From contig OV884058.1 of the NCBI GenBank assembly GCA_930367215.1, positions 203,874,208 through 203,938,207 of the forward strand: a DNA stretch of 64,000 nt, given 5' to 3'. A program made the position numbers and the translations under genes. Below the pieces are notes generated by a model, which saw only the letters and a program-made list of their open reading frames with translations, was not told where the DNA came from and did no database searches. Position 1 is the first letter of the stretch. Each line of letters starts with the position of its first letter. Shown here piece by piece: positions 1 through 11,369 of this stretch. This stretch comes from Pollenia angustigena. Lineage: Eukaryota > Arthropoda > Insecta > Diptera > Polleniidae.

Positions 1-70
1 GATGTTTGACTAGTGACGTCAGCAGTCGTCGATGGCTGCGAGTGTAAGACGGCAAATCCATCTGAGGAGA

Positions 71-126
71 TCGAGTGGTTGCGATCGAAACATGTCATGG
101 TAACCTGCCGGCCAGGGTTCGAGCCC
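71..126 (+). promoter_or_regulatory. Pol III internal promoter (A and B boxes) of the SINE, first copy
   Basis: B box GGTTCGAGCCC at 116-126 matches the canonical GGTTCGANNCC. The A-box-like TCGAGTGGTT lies at 71-80, and the spacing is normal for tRNA-type promoters. The pair repeats every 562 bp through the array. Confidence 0.6.
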
Positions 127-2810
127 GAGCCACGTCAAGAATGAAAGATTATCAATAACAATTTTAATTAATTTTCATGTTGTAAAATTCCTTTCTTCAC
201 AAAAATAATTTAATAAAAAATTAAATTTCATGAACTTAAGCCTAATTAAAAATATTAAAAATTTGGATTAAAAACCATAAATGGTTCAACAAAATAACCA
301 CAATACTAATTATTGTTAAAGCTAAGGCACGAGCTCTATGTGTACATTTGTCCTTCAAGTTGTGCTGAAAAAGGTCAACAGAAAAGAGAAAGACAAAGTG
401 AAAAAACAAAAAATGTACTTGGACTTCAAGAAAAATTCTTGACGAAAGTACGAAAAAACAGAAGTAAAGGAAAAAACATGTAAAATCAATTAAGATGGAT
501 AATCATTCAGGAAAGCAAATTTCGATCTACCAAATGTTAAAATACAATTTGGTTTAAGGATTGATGTTTGACTAGTGACGTCAGCAGTCGTCGATGGCTG
601 CGAGTGTAAGACGGCAAATCCATCTGAGGAGATCGAGTGGTTGCGATCGAAACATGTCATGGTAACCTGCCGGCCAGGGTTCGAGCCCGAGCCACGTCAA
701 GAATGAAAGATTATCAATAACAATTTTAATTAATTTTCATGTTGTAAAATTCCTTTCTTCACAAAAATAATTTAATAAAAAATTAAATTTCATGAACTTA
801 AGCCTAATTAAAAATATTAAAAATTTGGATTAAAAACCATAAATGGTTCAACAAAATAACCACAATACTAATTATTGTTAAAGCTAAGGCACGAGCTCTA
901 TGTGTACATTTGTCCTTCAAGTTGTGCTGAAAAAGGTCAACAGAAAAGAGAAAGACAAAGTGAAAAAACAAAAAATGTACTTGGACTTCAAGAAAAATTC
1001 TTGACGAAAGTACGAAAAAACAGAAGTAAAGGAAAAAACATGTAAAATCAATTAAGATGGATAATCATTCAGGAAAGCAAATTTCGATCTACCAAATGTT
1101 AAAATACAATTTGGTTTAAGGATTGATGTTTGACTAGTGACGTCAGCAGTCGTCGATGGCTGCGAGTGTAAGACGGCAAATCCATCTGAGGAGATCGAGT
1201 GGTTGCGATCGAAACATGTCATGGTAACCTGCCGGCCAGGGTTCGAGCCCGAGCCACGTCAAGAATGAAAGATTATCAATAACAATTTTAATTAATTTTC
1301 ATGTTGTAAAATTCCTTTCTTCACAAAAATAATTTAATAAAAAATTAAATTTCATGAACTTAAGCCTAATTAAAAATATTAAAAATTTGGATTAAAAACC
1401 ATAAATGGTTCAACAAAATAACCACAATACTAATTATTGTTAAAGCTAAGGCACGAGCTCTATGTGTACATTTGTCCTTCAAGTTGTGCTGAAAAAGGTC
1501 AACAGAAAAGAGAAAGACAAAGTGAAAAAACAAAAAATGTACTTGGACTTCAAGAAAAATTCTTGACGAAAGTACGAAAAAACAGAAGTAAAGGAAAAAA
1601 CATGTAAAATCAATTAAGATGGATAATCATTCAGGAAAGCAAATTTCGATCTACCAAATGTTAAAATACAATTTGGTTTAAGGATTGATGTTTGACTAGT
1701 GACGTCAGCAGTCGTCGATGGCTGCGAGTGTAAGACGGCAAATCCATCTGAGGAGATCGAGTGGTTGCGATCGAAACATGTCATGGTAACCTGCCGGCCA
1801 GGGTTCGAGCCCGAGCCACGTCAAGAATGAAAGATTATCAATAACAATTTTAATTAATTTTCATGTTGTAAAATTCCTTTCTTCACAAAAATAATTTAAT
1901 AAAAAATTAAATTTCATGAACTTAAGCCTAATTAAAAATATTAAAAATTTGGATTAAAAACCATAAATGGTTCAACAAAATAACCACAATACTAATTATT
2001 GTTAAAGCTAAGGCACGAGCTCTATGTGTACATTTGTCCTTCAAGTTGTGCTGAAAAAGGTCAACAGAAAAGAGAAAGACAAAGTGAAAAAACAAAAAAT
2101 GTACTTGGACTTCAAGAAAAATTCTTGACGAAAGTACGAAAAAACAGAAGTAAAGGAAAAAACATGTAAAATCAATTAAGATGGATAATCATTCAGGAAA
2201 GCAAATTTCGATCTACCAAATGTTAAAATACAATTTGGTTTAAGGATTGATGTTTGACTAGTGACGTCAGCAGTCGTCGATGGCTGCGAGTGTAAGACGG
2301 CAAATCCATCTGAGGAGATCGAGTGGTTGCGATCGAAACATGTCATGGTAACCTGCCGGCCAGGGTTCGAGCCCGAGCCACGTCAAGAATGAAAGATTAT
2401 CAATAACAATTTTAATTAATTTTCATGTTGTAAAATTCCTTTCTTCACAAAAATAATTTAATAAAAAATTAAATTTCATGAACTTAAGCCTAATTAAAAA
2501 TATTAAAAATTTGGATTAAAAACCATAAATGGTTCAACAAAATAACCACAATACTAATTATTGTTAAAGCTAAGGCACGAGCTCTATGTGTACATTTGTC
2601 CTTCAAGTTGTGCTGAAAAAGGTCAACAGAAAAGAGAAAGACAAAGTGAAAAAACAAAAAATGTACTTGGACTTCAAGAAAAATTCTTGACGAAAGTACG
2701 AAAAAACAGAAGTAAAGGAAAAAACATGTAAAATCAATTAAGATGGATAATCATTCAGGAAAGCAAATTTCGATCTACCAAATGTTAAAATACAATTTGG
2801 TTTAAGGATT

Positions 2811-3124
2811 GATGTTTGACTAGTGACGTCAGCAGTCGTCGATGGCTGCGAGTGTAAGACGGCAAATCCATCTGAGGAGATCGAGTGGTTGCGATCGAAA
2901 CATGTCATGGTAACCTGCCGGCCAGGGTTCGAGCCCGAGCCACGTCAAGAATGAAAGATTATCAATAACAATTTTAATTAATTTTCATGTTGTAAAATTC
3001 CTTTCTTCACAAAAATAATTTAATAAAAAATTAAATTTCATGAACTTAAGCCTAATTAAAAATATTAAAAATTTGGATTAAAAACCATAAATGGTTCAAC
3101 AAAATAACCACAATACTAATTATT
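2811..3124 (+). mobile_element. tRNA-derived SINE unit (final array copy, 314 bp)
   Basis: The first ~137 bp carry an internal RNA polymerase III promoter layout. An A-box-like TCGAGTGGTT is followed about 35 bp later by a B box GGTTCGAGCCC (71-80 and 116-126 in the first copy). CGAGTGGTT resembles the D-arm of Ser/Leu tRNAs. An AT-rich tail follows, ending ...CACAATACTAATTATT. The same 314 bp recur as dispersed copies, one with a target-site duplication, which supports a SINE. The family name is unknown to me, and the Ser/Leu ancestry is inference. Confidence 0.7.
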
Positions 3125-3321
3125 AATTTAAGAATTTTATTAAACCGCCATATGTGTATAATTGAAATTCTTATATTTGGCCCGTGTAGTGCCTAGGATG
3201 CCTCAAGACCAACTCCAGTCATACATTTGACCCTTCTTGAGGCATCCTAGGCACTACACGGGCCAAATATAAGAATTTCAATTATACACATATGGCGGTT
3301 TAATAAAATTCTTAAATTAAT
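3122..3321. repeat. Perfect palindrome, two 87-bp arms and a 26-bp loop
   Basis: 3122-3208 is the exact reverse complement of 3235-3321, with loop 3209-3234. The left arm begins where the SINE array's last copy ends. A transcript through it would form one long uninterrupted hairpin. It could be a young foldback element, an inverted duplication made at the array's edge, or an assembly artefact. Confidence 0.95.
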
Positions 3322-3323
3322 TA

Positions 3324-4040
3324 AAATTTTTCGTCTTTTGTGAATACATAAAATCAAAAGTTGTGAACAGATTTTAATCATTAATAGCTTGTTTTGTTTG
3401 CAATATTGTTTTTTATATGACTCTATAAAATTGGAAGCATAGCTCCATTTTTCAATTTTTTATGAATTTTTAAAAACAAAAATTCCGAAATTTTAATAAA
3501 AAAAATTATTTTTTTTTCCAGAAAAAAAATTATGTTTCTAAAACGACTGCGCATATAAGAAAAACGTTTTACCTTTCTTAAAGTAAATTTTATTGCGGAA
3601 TTTCGGTTTTTTTTAGTTTTTCAATAAGCTAAAGCGTTTTTGAGTTACGCGAACATATGTTGTGCAACCTCCTTAATTTTCGAAATAACGGTATATCTCG
3701 AAAACCAAAGCCAATATGAAGAAAAAAGTTTTAACTTTCTAAAAGTAAATTTTATTGCGGAATTTCGGTTTTTTTTGTTTTTCAATAAACTAAAGCGTTT
3801 TTGAGTTACGCGAACATATGTTGTGCAACCTCCCTAATTTTCGAAATAACGGTATATCTCGAAAACCAAAGCCAATATGAAGAAAAAAGTTTTAACTTTC
3901 TTAAAGTAAATTTTATTGCCGAATTTCGGTTTTTTTTAGTTTTTCAATAAGCTAAAGCGTTTTTGAGTTGTGCGAACATATGTTGTGCAACATCCTTAAT
4001 TTTCGAAATAACGGTATATCTCGAAAACTAAAGCTAACCT
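3324..4040 (+). repeat. Foldback-family repeat with ~161-bp internal tandem copies
   Basis: 3324-3640 matches, in the same order, the arms at 61602-61872 (plus) and 56650-56955 (minus), including AACAGATTTTAATCATTAAT and GCGAACATATGTTGTGCAAC. From about 3580 to 4035 a ~161-bp stretch (AAAGTAAATTTTATTGCGG ... TATATCTCGAAAACCAAAG) is repeated nearly three times. No coding potential is seen. Confidence 0.8.
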
Positions 4041-5036
4041 AAAAAAACGGCTAGCACCACTGGATTCAGCGACCCCGAATTAGTTAAAATTAGTTAAAAA
4101 TCTTTCGTTCGTATCATACTAAAATATTAAACTGCAAATACTTTAATCTATCTATTCAATATATAATTTCTTAGTATGTCAGGATGTTTGCATGTATGTC
4201 CTATTCTTTCCGCAACTTTCTGAAGCCATCTGATGACATAGGAAGCTGAAATTTGGCACACTTGAAGAACTTTCTCTGCGGAAGATCGTAGCGTAGTCAT
4301 ATTTTTGATATTCGGCTTTTCAACTAGTATAACTATAAAGATCTGATAGAAAAGATGTTTTTTTTTATAAAATGGGAAACTTTGGGCCCCACTTGGCACG
4401 GCTAGGCACCGTCGGATTGACCTTAAAAATTAGGCCATGATTTCTTACACCAAACCTCATATTTTAAGCAGCGCAAACATGTAAATTAAAAAAAAAAAAA
4501 AATTGCGACCAGTCTAGTGTACAACCGGCCAAGATTTCTGCATAATGTTTTTATTTTTTTCCTTAAATAATTCATAAATTTTCACAATTTCATCATTAAA
4601 ATGATTAAAATAATCTTCTGATTACTTTATAAAAGTGTTTTTATCCATTTTTAATACTTTAAAGAAATATAAATTTGTTTGATTTTTTTTTTGTGTGTTT
4701 GTTGTGTGTTTTTTTCTTAATCATCTGTCATCTTAATCATCTCAAATGTAATGTGAACGGCTTTGATTAGCTAAATCAACATTTTGCTTAAACGCGTTTA
4801 AAACCCCAAGTGTGAACTTAGCATAAAACAGCTTTAGCGATATCATTGTTGGGTCGGCATAAGATTTGGTCTAACCAATTTCCTTCTACGGACTTCTACT
4901 TTGACCGGACTAGTAAAGCTTTTTTTTTCTTTTAAAGTGTCACAACTTTTAGTTGGCATCACTGCTTTATTTGAGCTCCCATTTAACAGCTGATAGTTAA
5001 TTTTTGTTTAATTTGCTTTGAAATTTCATTACTAAT
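4041..5036. other. No gene seen
   Basis: AT-rich sequence with homopolymer runs. The only short open frame (83 codons on the minus strand) has no recognisable motif. Confidence 0.6.
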
Positions 5037-5640
5037 CGACTTACACCAGAGCAAATTGTTGAAATTTTTACACAAAATAAATTTTGAATTTCCATTCAAA
5101 ATTTTATTTTCCTATTAAGCCCATTTCTGATTGAATTGTGGCATTTGGAGTGAGGATAATCCACAACCTTTTGTCGAAACACCATTACATCCTCAGAAAA
5201 TTACGTTTGGTGCGCTTGATGGGCTGGCAGAGTCATTGGTTTTCAAAAGCGATGATGGTCAGAATGTTACTGTCAATGGTGAACGGTATAGGGACATGAT
5301 TAGAAATTTGTTAGTAGCTCAATATGTGGTTCCAACAGGTCGGAGCCTCATGCCAGCGGGCGCTTTTATTCAAATAAACTTTTGATGAAAAAATAATTTC
5401 ACGTAATGGCCTAATTAATTAGCCAACAAGATCGAGTGATTTAACCCCATTGGATTATTTTCTGTGGCCTCAAATGCTGCGAATAGTTGTTGAAAATTGG
5501 TGTTCTAGATTGCGCTTTCTACGCGCCAGCCGTGGCTGCCACATAGCAGAATTCATAGTTAAGCATTTATTTCATAAAATGTTCTTTCCACTAAAGCCCG
5601 TTTCGTTGATTTTAAAAATGTATTTTCTTGCTTTATTATG
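5037..5640 (+). pseudogene. Decayed mariner-type (IS630-Tc1) transposase
   Basis: Disconnected pieces of one transposase are readable in order. LTPEQIVEIFTQNK (helix-turn-helix start) is near 5040. CGIWSEDNPQPFVETPLHPQ, KSDDGQNVTVNGERYRDMI and a degraded second catalytic segment follow at 5131-5385. RSSDLTPLDYFLWP, around the third catalytic Asp, is near 5430-5465. The same motifs occur in the far better preserved element at 54784-56089. The first catalytic region is missing, there are stops and frameshifts, and no terminal repeats could be assigned. It is certainly non-functional. Confidence 0.8.
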
Positions 5641-5929
5641 ATTTAAACTTGTATCAATCTATAAAAACAACCTTTATTTGTTCGTGGTAGCAGTTCTTCA
5701 TTTGAAATTCGGTTCGGTCAGAAAATTTCCAATAATTTTCGTAGACAGCGGTTGATAAAAACTTAGGTCTTGCGTGTTATTTGTAGCTTATGTCAAACCC
5801 CAAGTTGGTCAGCCATAAAGAAAAATGTGTTTGGAGCTTAAAATGAAAAGTCTTATTTTTGTTTTACGCGAGGTATTGTTGCATCTCCAAATTTTATTCA
5901 GTGTAAGAAAAGCACTTCTTGCCTTGTTA

Positions 5930-6770
5930 CGATCATCTTATTTCGTCAATAGTATGACGAATGTTGGCTTCTAAATGATCGATCATTGCTGGCTTATCAG
6001 CATAGACCAGAGATTTGACGTACTACCACAAAAAGTAGTCCAAAGGTGTCAAATCACACTAATGAGATGGCCAATTTATCGGTCTATTACTTAAGATAAT
6101 TCGTTTACCAAAAGTTTGGCGTTCGCCATTCACGGTTAAGTTGACACCGGTTTTGGATTTAAAGATAATTGTTTCAAACACGTCTTCGGTATGTAAACCG
6201 CACCACACAGTGACGTTTTCGGGATTTAATGAAGTCTCATGAGGAATGTGCTCTCCACAAAAGCGACAAATCTGCTTGTAAGCCAGAAATGAACCTAATC
6301 GCTGAAGATGACTTGACAATAAAAGTATGGTTCAGCTTTTGGCCCATTCACCGAATAAAGGACGCAATTGATGGTCCGCTGACTTTAATTCTTGCATCAG
6401 TTGGATCTCATATGGATAAAGGCCAAGATCTTTCTTCAACATGCTCCAATTAGTGAACCGGCAGAGACAGTGTTGCTGAAAATGGCGTCGGATCGATAAA
6501 TTCCAGATCTATGTCACACTCACGTCTACAGCGATGATTGCTGCTTCTCTACGCACGGTACGGATAAATATTATCCAAAAGAGTAAATGTGGTCATGAAT
6601 CCATTCATAGTATTGCATAAAAGCAACTCAGAAAGACGATTATGCGCACCGTAAACAGGACAAAGTCTATGAGTTTAGCAAAAATAGCGCGATTTTGGAA
6701 ATAAATTTTCACGATTTTTAAACGTTGTTCTGGTGTAAGTCTTTTCATGGTGATTTGCCAAAGTATACTG
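5930..6770 (-). pseudogene. Decayed mariner-type transposase, minus strand
   Basis: Read on the minus strand, LTPEQRLKIVKIYFQNR (6750-6690) is the N-terminal helix. It is followed by KQICRF, ENVTVWCGL, KTGVNLTVNGER and INWPSH in 6319-6059, then remnants corresponding to DLTPLDYFLW and MVYADKPAMI at about 6055-5975. It belongs to the same family as 5037-5640 but is inverted, giving two relics tail to tail. Many stops and deletions are present; the catalytic QQDGATCHT block is gone. Confidence 0.75.
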
Positions 6771-7268
6771 AAAAAAAACAAATACACTTTATTAGTTTGA
6801 CAGCTGGCTTTACAGTTACCCTTAACGGAAGTTCTATATCTTTTAAAAAAATATCCGAAGAAAGAAAAATACGAATTGGTGTTGAGATGCTTGTATTCGT
6901 CAAAACACTTTGTGCTTTTATTCGTAGTTATATTCAAAAAAAAAACTACTGCAAGTAAATTTGTTTCTTTTCTTTTTCTCTGTCATTCGCTGTGAATAAA
7001 ATTGCTGTAGTTCTGAAGCATATATAATAAAAAAAAAAATTAAATTAATTGCTGCGTGTGACCATTTCGTCAACTTTAAGAGGGGATTGGAAAGAAATTG
7101 AGCTGCAAAAGTTGAAGCGTGTGAGACCTGACTAAGTAAAAATGTTTAACTCAATACTGAATTGTTAATTTTTCTATAAAAATGATTGAGCTTTGTTTTC
7201 TATAAAAATGATGGAGCTTTATTTACCCTTGTATCGTGTTGGCCTTGTATTAGAAATTCCTTTTTTTA

Positions 7269-7976
7269 CACAGAAAAAAATATCTCAAGAAAATTTTTAA
7301 GAACACGGTTTGTTGAAAATAAAATTTTAAGTCAATAAAGTTTTTGTTTGATTCAATGAAAAAATTCATCAAATTTACACTTTGCAAAATAGCATTCAAT
7401 AAAACATATTTAATAATGAAATAATTAAATATTTCTACATATTCAATAAAAAAAATATTTGAATCAAAGTAAATACAGTATTTTTACAACTATATTCCAT
7501 TTGTAAAGTCTCATTCGATTAACAGTTTTATTTGTATAATATGTTAAGTTTTGCCAATGTCTTTGGAAAAGGTTTCCTGATGATCTGCCCTAAGCAACCA
7601 GCGAAATGCACATAGGATCTAGCTTATCCCCCCATAACAAATTTTAGTGTATTTATTTAAAAAGAAAAAAAAAATTGGGAATTAAGCACATCATCCTCAA
7701 TAAATAAAGATTCGATAAACATTTTGTTTGATTAATTCAACATTTCCAACAATTCATTTTAATAAATCACGTAAACATTTTATTGAAAAAAATTATTTTG
7801 GGCAACAACTTTATTTATTGACTCAATATTCTTGGTTGTTGACTTAAAATTTAATAACTATACCTACAAACATTTTTATCACTACCGCAAAAATCGTCAT
7901 CGCAGAAAATTCAAAAAATTTTTTTTATCAAATATGCGATTTTCGTATTCAAATATGAAAATTATTTTTTTCTGTG
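7269..7976. mobile_element. TA-flanked MITE (CACAGAAAAAAAT ends) carrying a hammerhead-like core
   Basis: Terminal inverted repeats CACAGAAAAAA... / ...TTTTTTCTGTG are flanked on both sides by TA, the duplication expected of Tc1/mariner-superfamily elements. The interior is about 700 bp of AT-rich, non-coding sequence. It shares most of its length with 8359-8990. Its middle holds the ~60-bp hammerhead-type block described separately. Confidence 0.75.
7571..7620 (+). ncRNA. Degenerate hammerhead ribozyme motif
   Basis: CTGATGA at 7577-7583, a partly paired stem II (CTG / CAG), GAAA, then TGCACATA. Compared with the tandem copies near 60.8 and 61.3 kb, stem II and stem I have lost pairs, so activity is doubtful. 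Confidence 0.45.
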
Positions 7977-8358
7977 TAATATGAAAAAACATATTAAGTG
8001 AATTTTATATTCAGTCACTATTTAATTCTAATAGTATGTATGTCAAAACTCCAGTAATGAAATCGGTGAGGCTGAAGTGTACGATCGTATAGACTTGTGT
8101 ACCAGAGAAATGCAAAATCACTATTTTTCTTGATTTATTCATACGCTAAAATTTACATTCAATCTTTGCTTGCAAAACAAAGTTCCACGTTGGTAATTTT
8201 TTACATCGTTTCGTTCACATTTGATTTTTGCATTAATTCATTTTTCATTGAAAGTGCTTTATTTGCATTTTTGTTGCGCATGCAATATAACACGCATGTG
8301 TAAATTCAAAGGAACACATTGTCCACTCGGTGGTGGTTGTTAATGGTAAACAGCAATA

Positions 8359-8990
8359 CACAGAAATAATTTTTGTTCAACAAACTTTTTGTTTGATTCA
8401 ATGAAAAAATTTATCAAATATACACTTGGCAAAATAGCACTCAATAAAACATATTCAATAATGAAATATTTAAATATTTCTTGATATTCAATAAAACAAA
8501 TATTTAAATCAACGTTAAAACAGTATTTTTACAACTCTTGTCCATTTTATAATAGGTCATAACTCTCATTCGCTTAACACTTTTATTTGGTTAAATATCT
8601 TTAGTTTTTCCAAAGTCTTTAGAAAAAGGTTTCCTGATGATCTGGCCTAAGCAACCAGCGAAATGCGCATAGGAACTAGCTTATCCCCCAATAATAAATT
8701 TTAGTGTATTTGTCAAAAAATAAAATTGGGAATTTAGCACATCATTACTAATAAACAAATAAATAAAGATTCGATAAACATTTAGTTTGATTTATTCAAC
8801 ATTTCCAACAATTTATTTTAACAAATCACGTAAACATTTTGTTGAAAAAAATTATTTTGCCTAACAACTTTTTTTATAGATTCAATAAACTTGGTTGTTG
8901 ACTAAAAATTCAATAACTATACCTACAATTTTTTTTATCAAATATGTAGGCGAATTTCGTATTCAAATATGAAAATTATTTTTTTCTGTG
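8359..8990. mobile_element. TA-flanked MITE, second copy with hammerhead core
   Basis: Ends CACAGAAATAAT / TTTTTTCTGTG with TA on each side. The internal sequence is closely similar to 7269-7976, including the block TAAGCAACCAGCGAAATGCG. Non-coding. Confidence 0.75.
8629..8677 (+). ncRNA. Hammerhead ribozyme motif (minimal type I)
   Basis: CTGATGA at 8634-8640, stem II CTGG / CCAG around a CCTAAGCAA loop, GAAA at 8660-8663, then a 2-bp stem III with loop GCGC and the predicted cleavage point after A8671. Stem I can form from GGTTTC and GGAACT with wobble pairs. The base pair next to the core (T opposite C) is broken, which may weaken it. Confidence 0.55.
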
Positions 8991-9164
8991 TAAACCACTC
9001 GAAGATACGCTTTTTTTAAATTTACAACAATAAAAACAACAATAACAAGAATACATTGTACCTACATACAGAACTACTGTACTTTTTAAAAGTAAAAAAA
9101 AAAAATCTGTTTCCATGGAAATTGTGTATGTACCTACCAGAGAACCTCAAAACGCACTATTTTT

Positions 9165-10670
9165 CAGGGTTTAAAATGCTATCGCCATATTAGCAAAAGC
9201 AGCCAAATTTTGCCTTTTTCCTATTTAAAAAAAAATCAAAAATAAAAAGCCGACAAGTTCCACTGCTAAAAAAGCCCACACTTTTCAAAAGCAGCAGCAA
9301 AATAAACACACTGTTTTTGAAAAGTAACCTTTTAATGGACACTGCTTTTTCCAACTATTGCTTTTTTAACAATAGCAAAAATTTCTTATTTGATGGAACT
9401 CAAAAAGCAACGGCAATAACTTTTCTGTTGTAGGAGAAAATATGTAGGAAAGAGAATGAAACAAAAAGATTCTGTCAAACAGCCGCCAAATCAAAAACCA
9501 CTGCATGCTAATAGCCGCAAAATAGGAGATAAAAGCAGCGCAAAGGTTGTTGAAAGGCACATGATCGACGCCGACAAGTGATATTTTTCATGCAAAACAA
9601 ATACAACAAGAATTTGTTTTTGTTTCAATACAATAAAAAATCCAACAGACACTTTGGCTGGTTGCCTTTCCCTGCAGATAACGAGACTAGTCCATACATG
9701 CATGTAAAGAGTAGTCCATAAAGGAGTAGGAGTACTCCAAAGCTACTCCAAATATATGGCTAAAAGGTGGTCCATTTAACATTACGATGTCCTAGGGCTG
9801 GACCATATGACCCAGATTTGCATTACAACGGAGTAGTCTTAAAACTACTCCATGTTCATACATACTCTAGTGGACTAGTTTTGAAACTACTCTATGGTAT
9901 ACTCCAGAGGATTAGTTTTAACTTCGTTTAAAAACGAAAACATTTCGTTTAAAAACGAAGACATGTCGCTTCACTACAAACTGTTTTTAACAATGACATG
10001 GTCCATGCTTGCATAACATTGGACCAGTCCAGGGAGTAGTCCATTTCATCAAAATGGATCACGTAGTCCAATATTATCTGCAGGGTTATTAAAAATATTA
10101 AAAAAAAAAACCAAAATACACACACACACATTTCGTGCTATAGTCATGCAAACTGTCGAGCAACAACAACATTACTACAACATTACCGAAGAAAGGCAAA
10201 AATTTATTTTTCCTCACCACCATGAAAAAAAACCATGTTGCTTGTACACTGATCAGTATTTTTTCGTTGTAATCTGCCTTTTTGCAGAGCTAATAGCTCT
10301 GCTCAGACTGCTTTTAGCACACACTTCAGCGGCTTTTTGTTATTACCAGCCAGAGAAGAATTTTTGTTCTTTGAATTTTAGATTTTTTTTTGGTTTGTCT
10401 TTTTTAACTAGCTCTTCTTTCAGGAAAAAGTAAAAAAGCAAAAGGCGAAATAATTTTTTTTAGCTTTTGCTTTTTATGTGGTTGTCCATTTTTGTCGCTG
10501 GCTGGTAAAAAAGCAGTTGTCAGAAAATAAAAATATTCAAAATAGGAGATTTGCTTTTTTGCACAAGCGAAAAACAAAACATTGGCTATTGGAAAAAAAT
10601 TAAAAATTTCAAAAGCAGTGGCAAAAGCTAAAATAAAAAGCAGCCAGCTGATGGATGCTTTTAAACCCTG
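9165..10670. mobile_element. Non-autonomous hAT-type element with perfect 8-bp duplication
   Basis: Ends CAGGGTTTAAAA ... TTTTAAACCCTG are flanked by CTATTTTT at 9157-9164 and 10671-10678. An 8-bp duplication and CAGGG-type ends are characteristic of hAT transposons. The ~1.5-kb interior is non-coding, rich in AAAAGCAG / GCTTTT runs toward both ends, and carries a further nested MITE at 9670-10085. A transposase would have to act in trans. Confidence 0.85.
9670..10085. mobile_element. MITE with CCCTGCAGATAA ends, nested in the hAT-type element
   Basis: CCCTGCAGATAA at the left and TTATCTGCAGGG at the right. The interior is full of alternating ACTAGTCCAT / GGAGTAGT motifs. A related, disrupted copy lies at 14333-14880 and another end at about 15220. 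No clear target duplication is visible. Confidence 0.7.
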
Positions 10671-11369
10671 CTATTTTTGTGCATTTATTCATACGCTAAA
10701 ATTTACAATAACTCTATACATGCAAAACAAAGTTCAACGTTGGTAATTTTTTTTTCCTTTCGTACACATTTGATATTTTCATTTATTCGTTTTTTATTGA
10801 AAGTGCTTTATTTGCATTTTTGTTGCTCACGCAATATAACACAACTGAGTAAATTCAAAAGAGCACATTCTCTATACTTTTGTTTACATTAACAACAACA
10901 ACAATAAACAACGATGAGACGCTTTTTCAAAATTAACAACAATAAAAACAACAATAACAAAAATACATTGTACCTACTACTACTACTGTACTTTTTGTTT
11001 CTATGGAAATTGTGTGTACCTACATAAGTATGTGTGTTTAGTTTCATTTCAATTTTTTTTTTCTTGTACTACATAGTTATGCTGAATAAATACATGAGTA
11101 ATAATTGTTTGATTTCTGGCTCTTTCGTTTGTATTTTCTTTACCAAACAATCATTTGCGCTCAGAACACTTAGAATCTTTATAAAAAAAAACGAAGGCAA
11201 CGATTGTATAAATAACAAAGCACGATGTGCGTTATTTGAATGACTGCAAACCAGCAGCGAATATTTGCGGTTGCGCGAGTTTGACTGTATGACCGTAAGC
11301 GTGTGTATTTGTTGTCGTTAATTAAATGCGATTTTTTTCAATTGCAAAAAGCTATTCTCTGGTACCTAC

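Larger units (their letters stand above)
1..3124 (+). repeat. Tandem array, 562-bp unit, 5.6 copies, open at the window's left edge
   Basis: Copies begin at 1, 563, 1125, 1687, 2249 and 2811, each with GATGTTTGACTAGTGACG. The period is exactly 562 bp, and by eye the copies look identical. The last copy stops after 314 bp at about 3124. Each unit has two parts: the first 314 bp, which also occur alone elsewhere in the window (minus strand, 31055-31356 and a fragment at 39102-39217), and a 248-bp spacer (GTTAAAGCTAAGGCACGAGC onward) that I find nowhere else here. No sustained reading frame is seen. Such uniformity implies very recent amplification or homogenisation, or an assembly duplication. 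Confidence 0.97.
8099..11363. mobile_element. Composite of TACCAGAGAA-end repeats, heavily interrupted
   Basis: TACCAGAGAA occurs at 8099 and 9133, and the matching inverted end TTCTCTGGTA occurs at about 11354-11363. Internal blocks recur in both halves: ATTCATACGCTAAAATTTAC, AACAATAAAAACAACAATAA and ATGGAAATTGTGT. I read this as one truncated copy (8099-9130) followed by a longer copy (9133-11363). They have been entered by the MITE at 8359-8990 and the hAT-type element at 9165-10670. No coding sequence is recognised. Confidence 0.55.

Noticed and set aside
1..3124. CRISPR array or tRNA gene cluster
   Set aside because: The unit is 562 bp without short repeats and spacers. The tRNA-like part has A and B boxes but no cloverleaf-competent acceptor stem.
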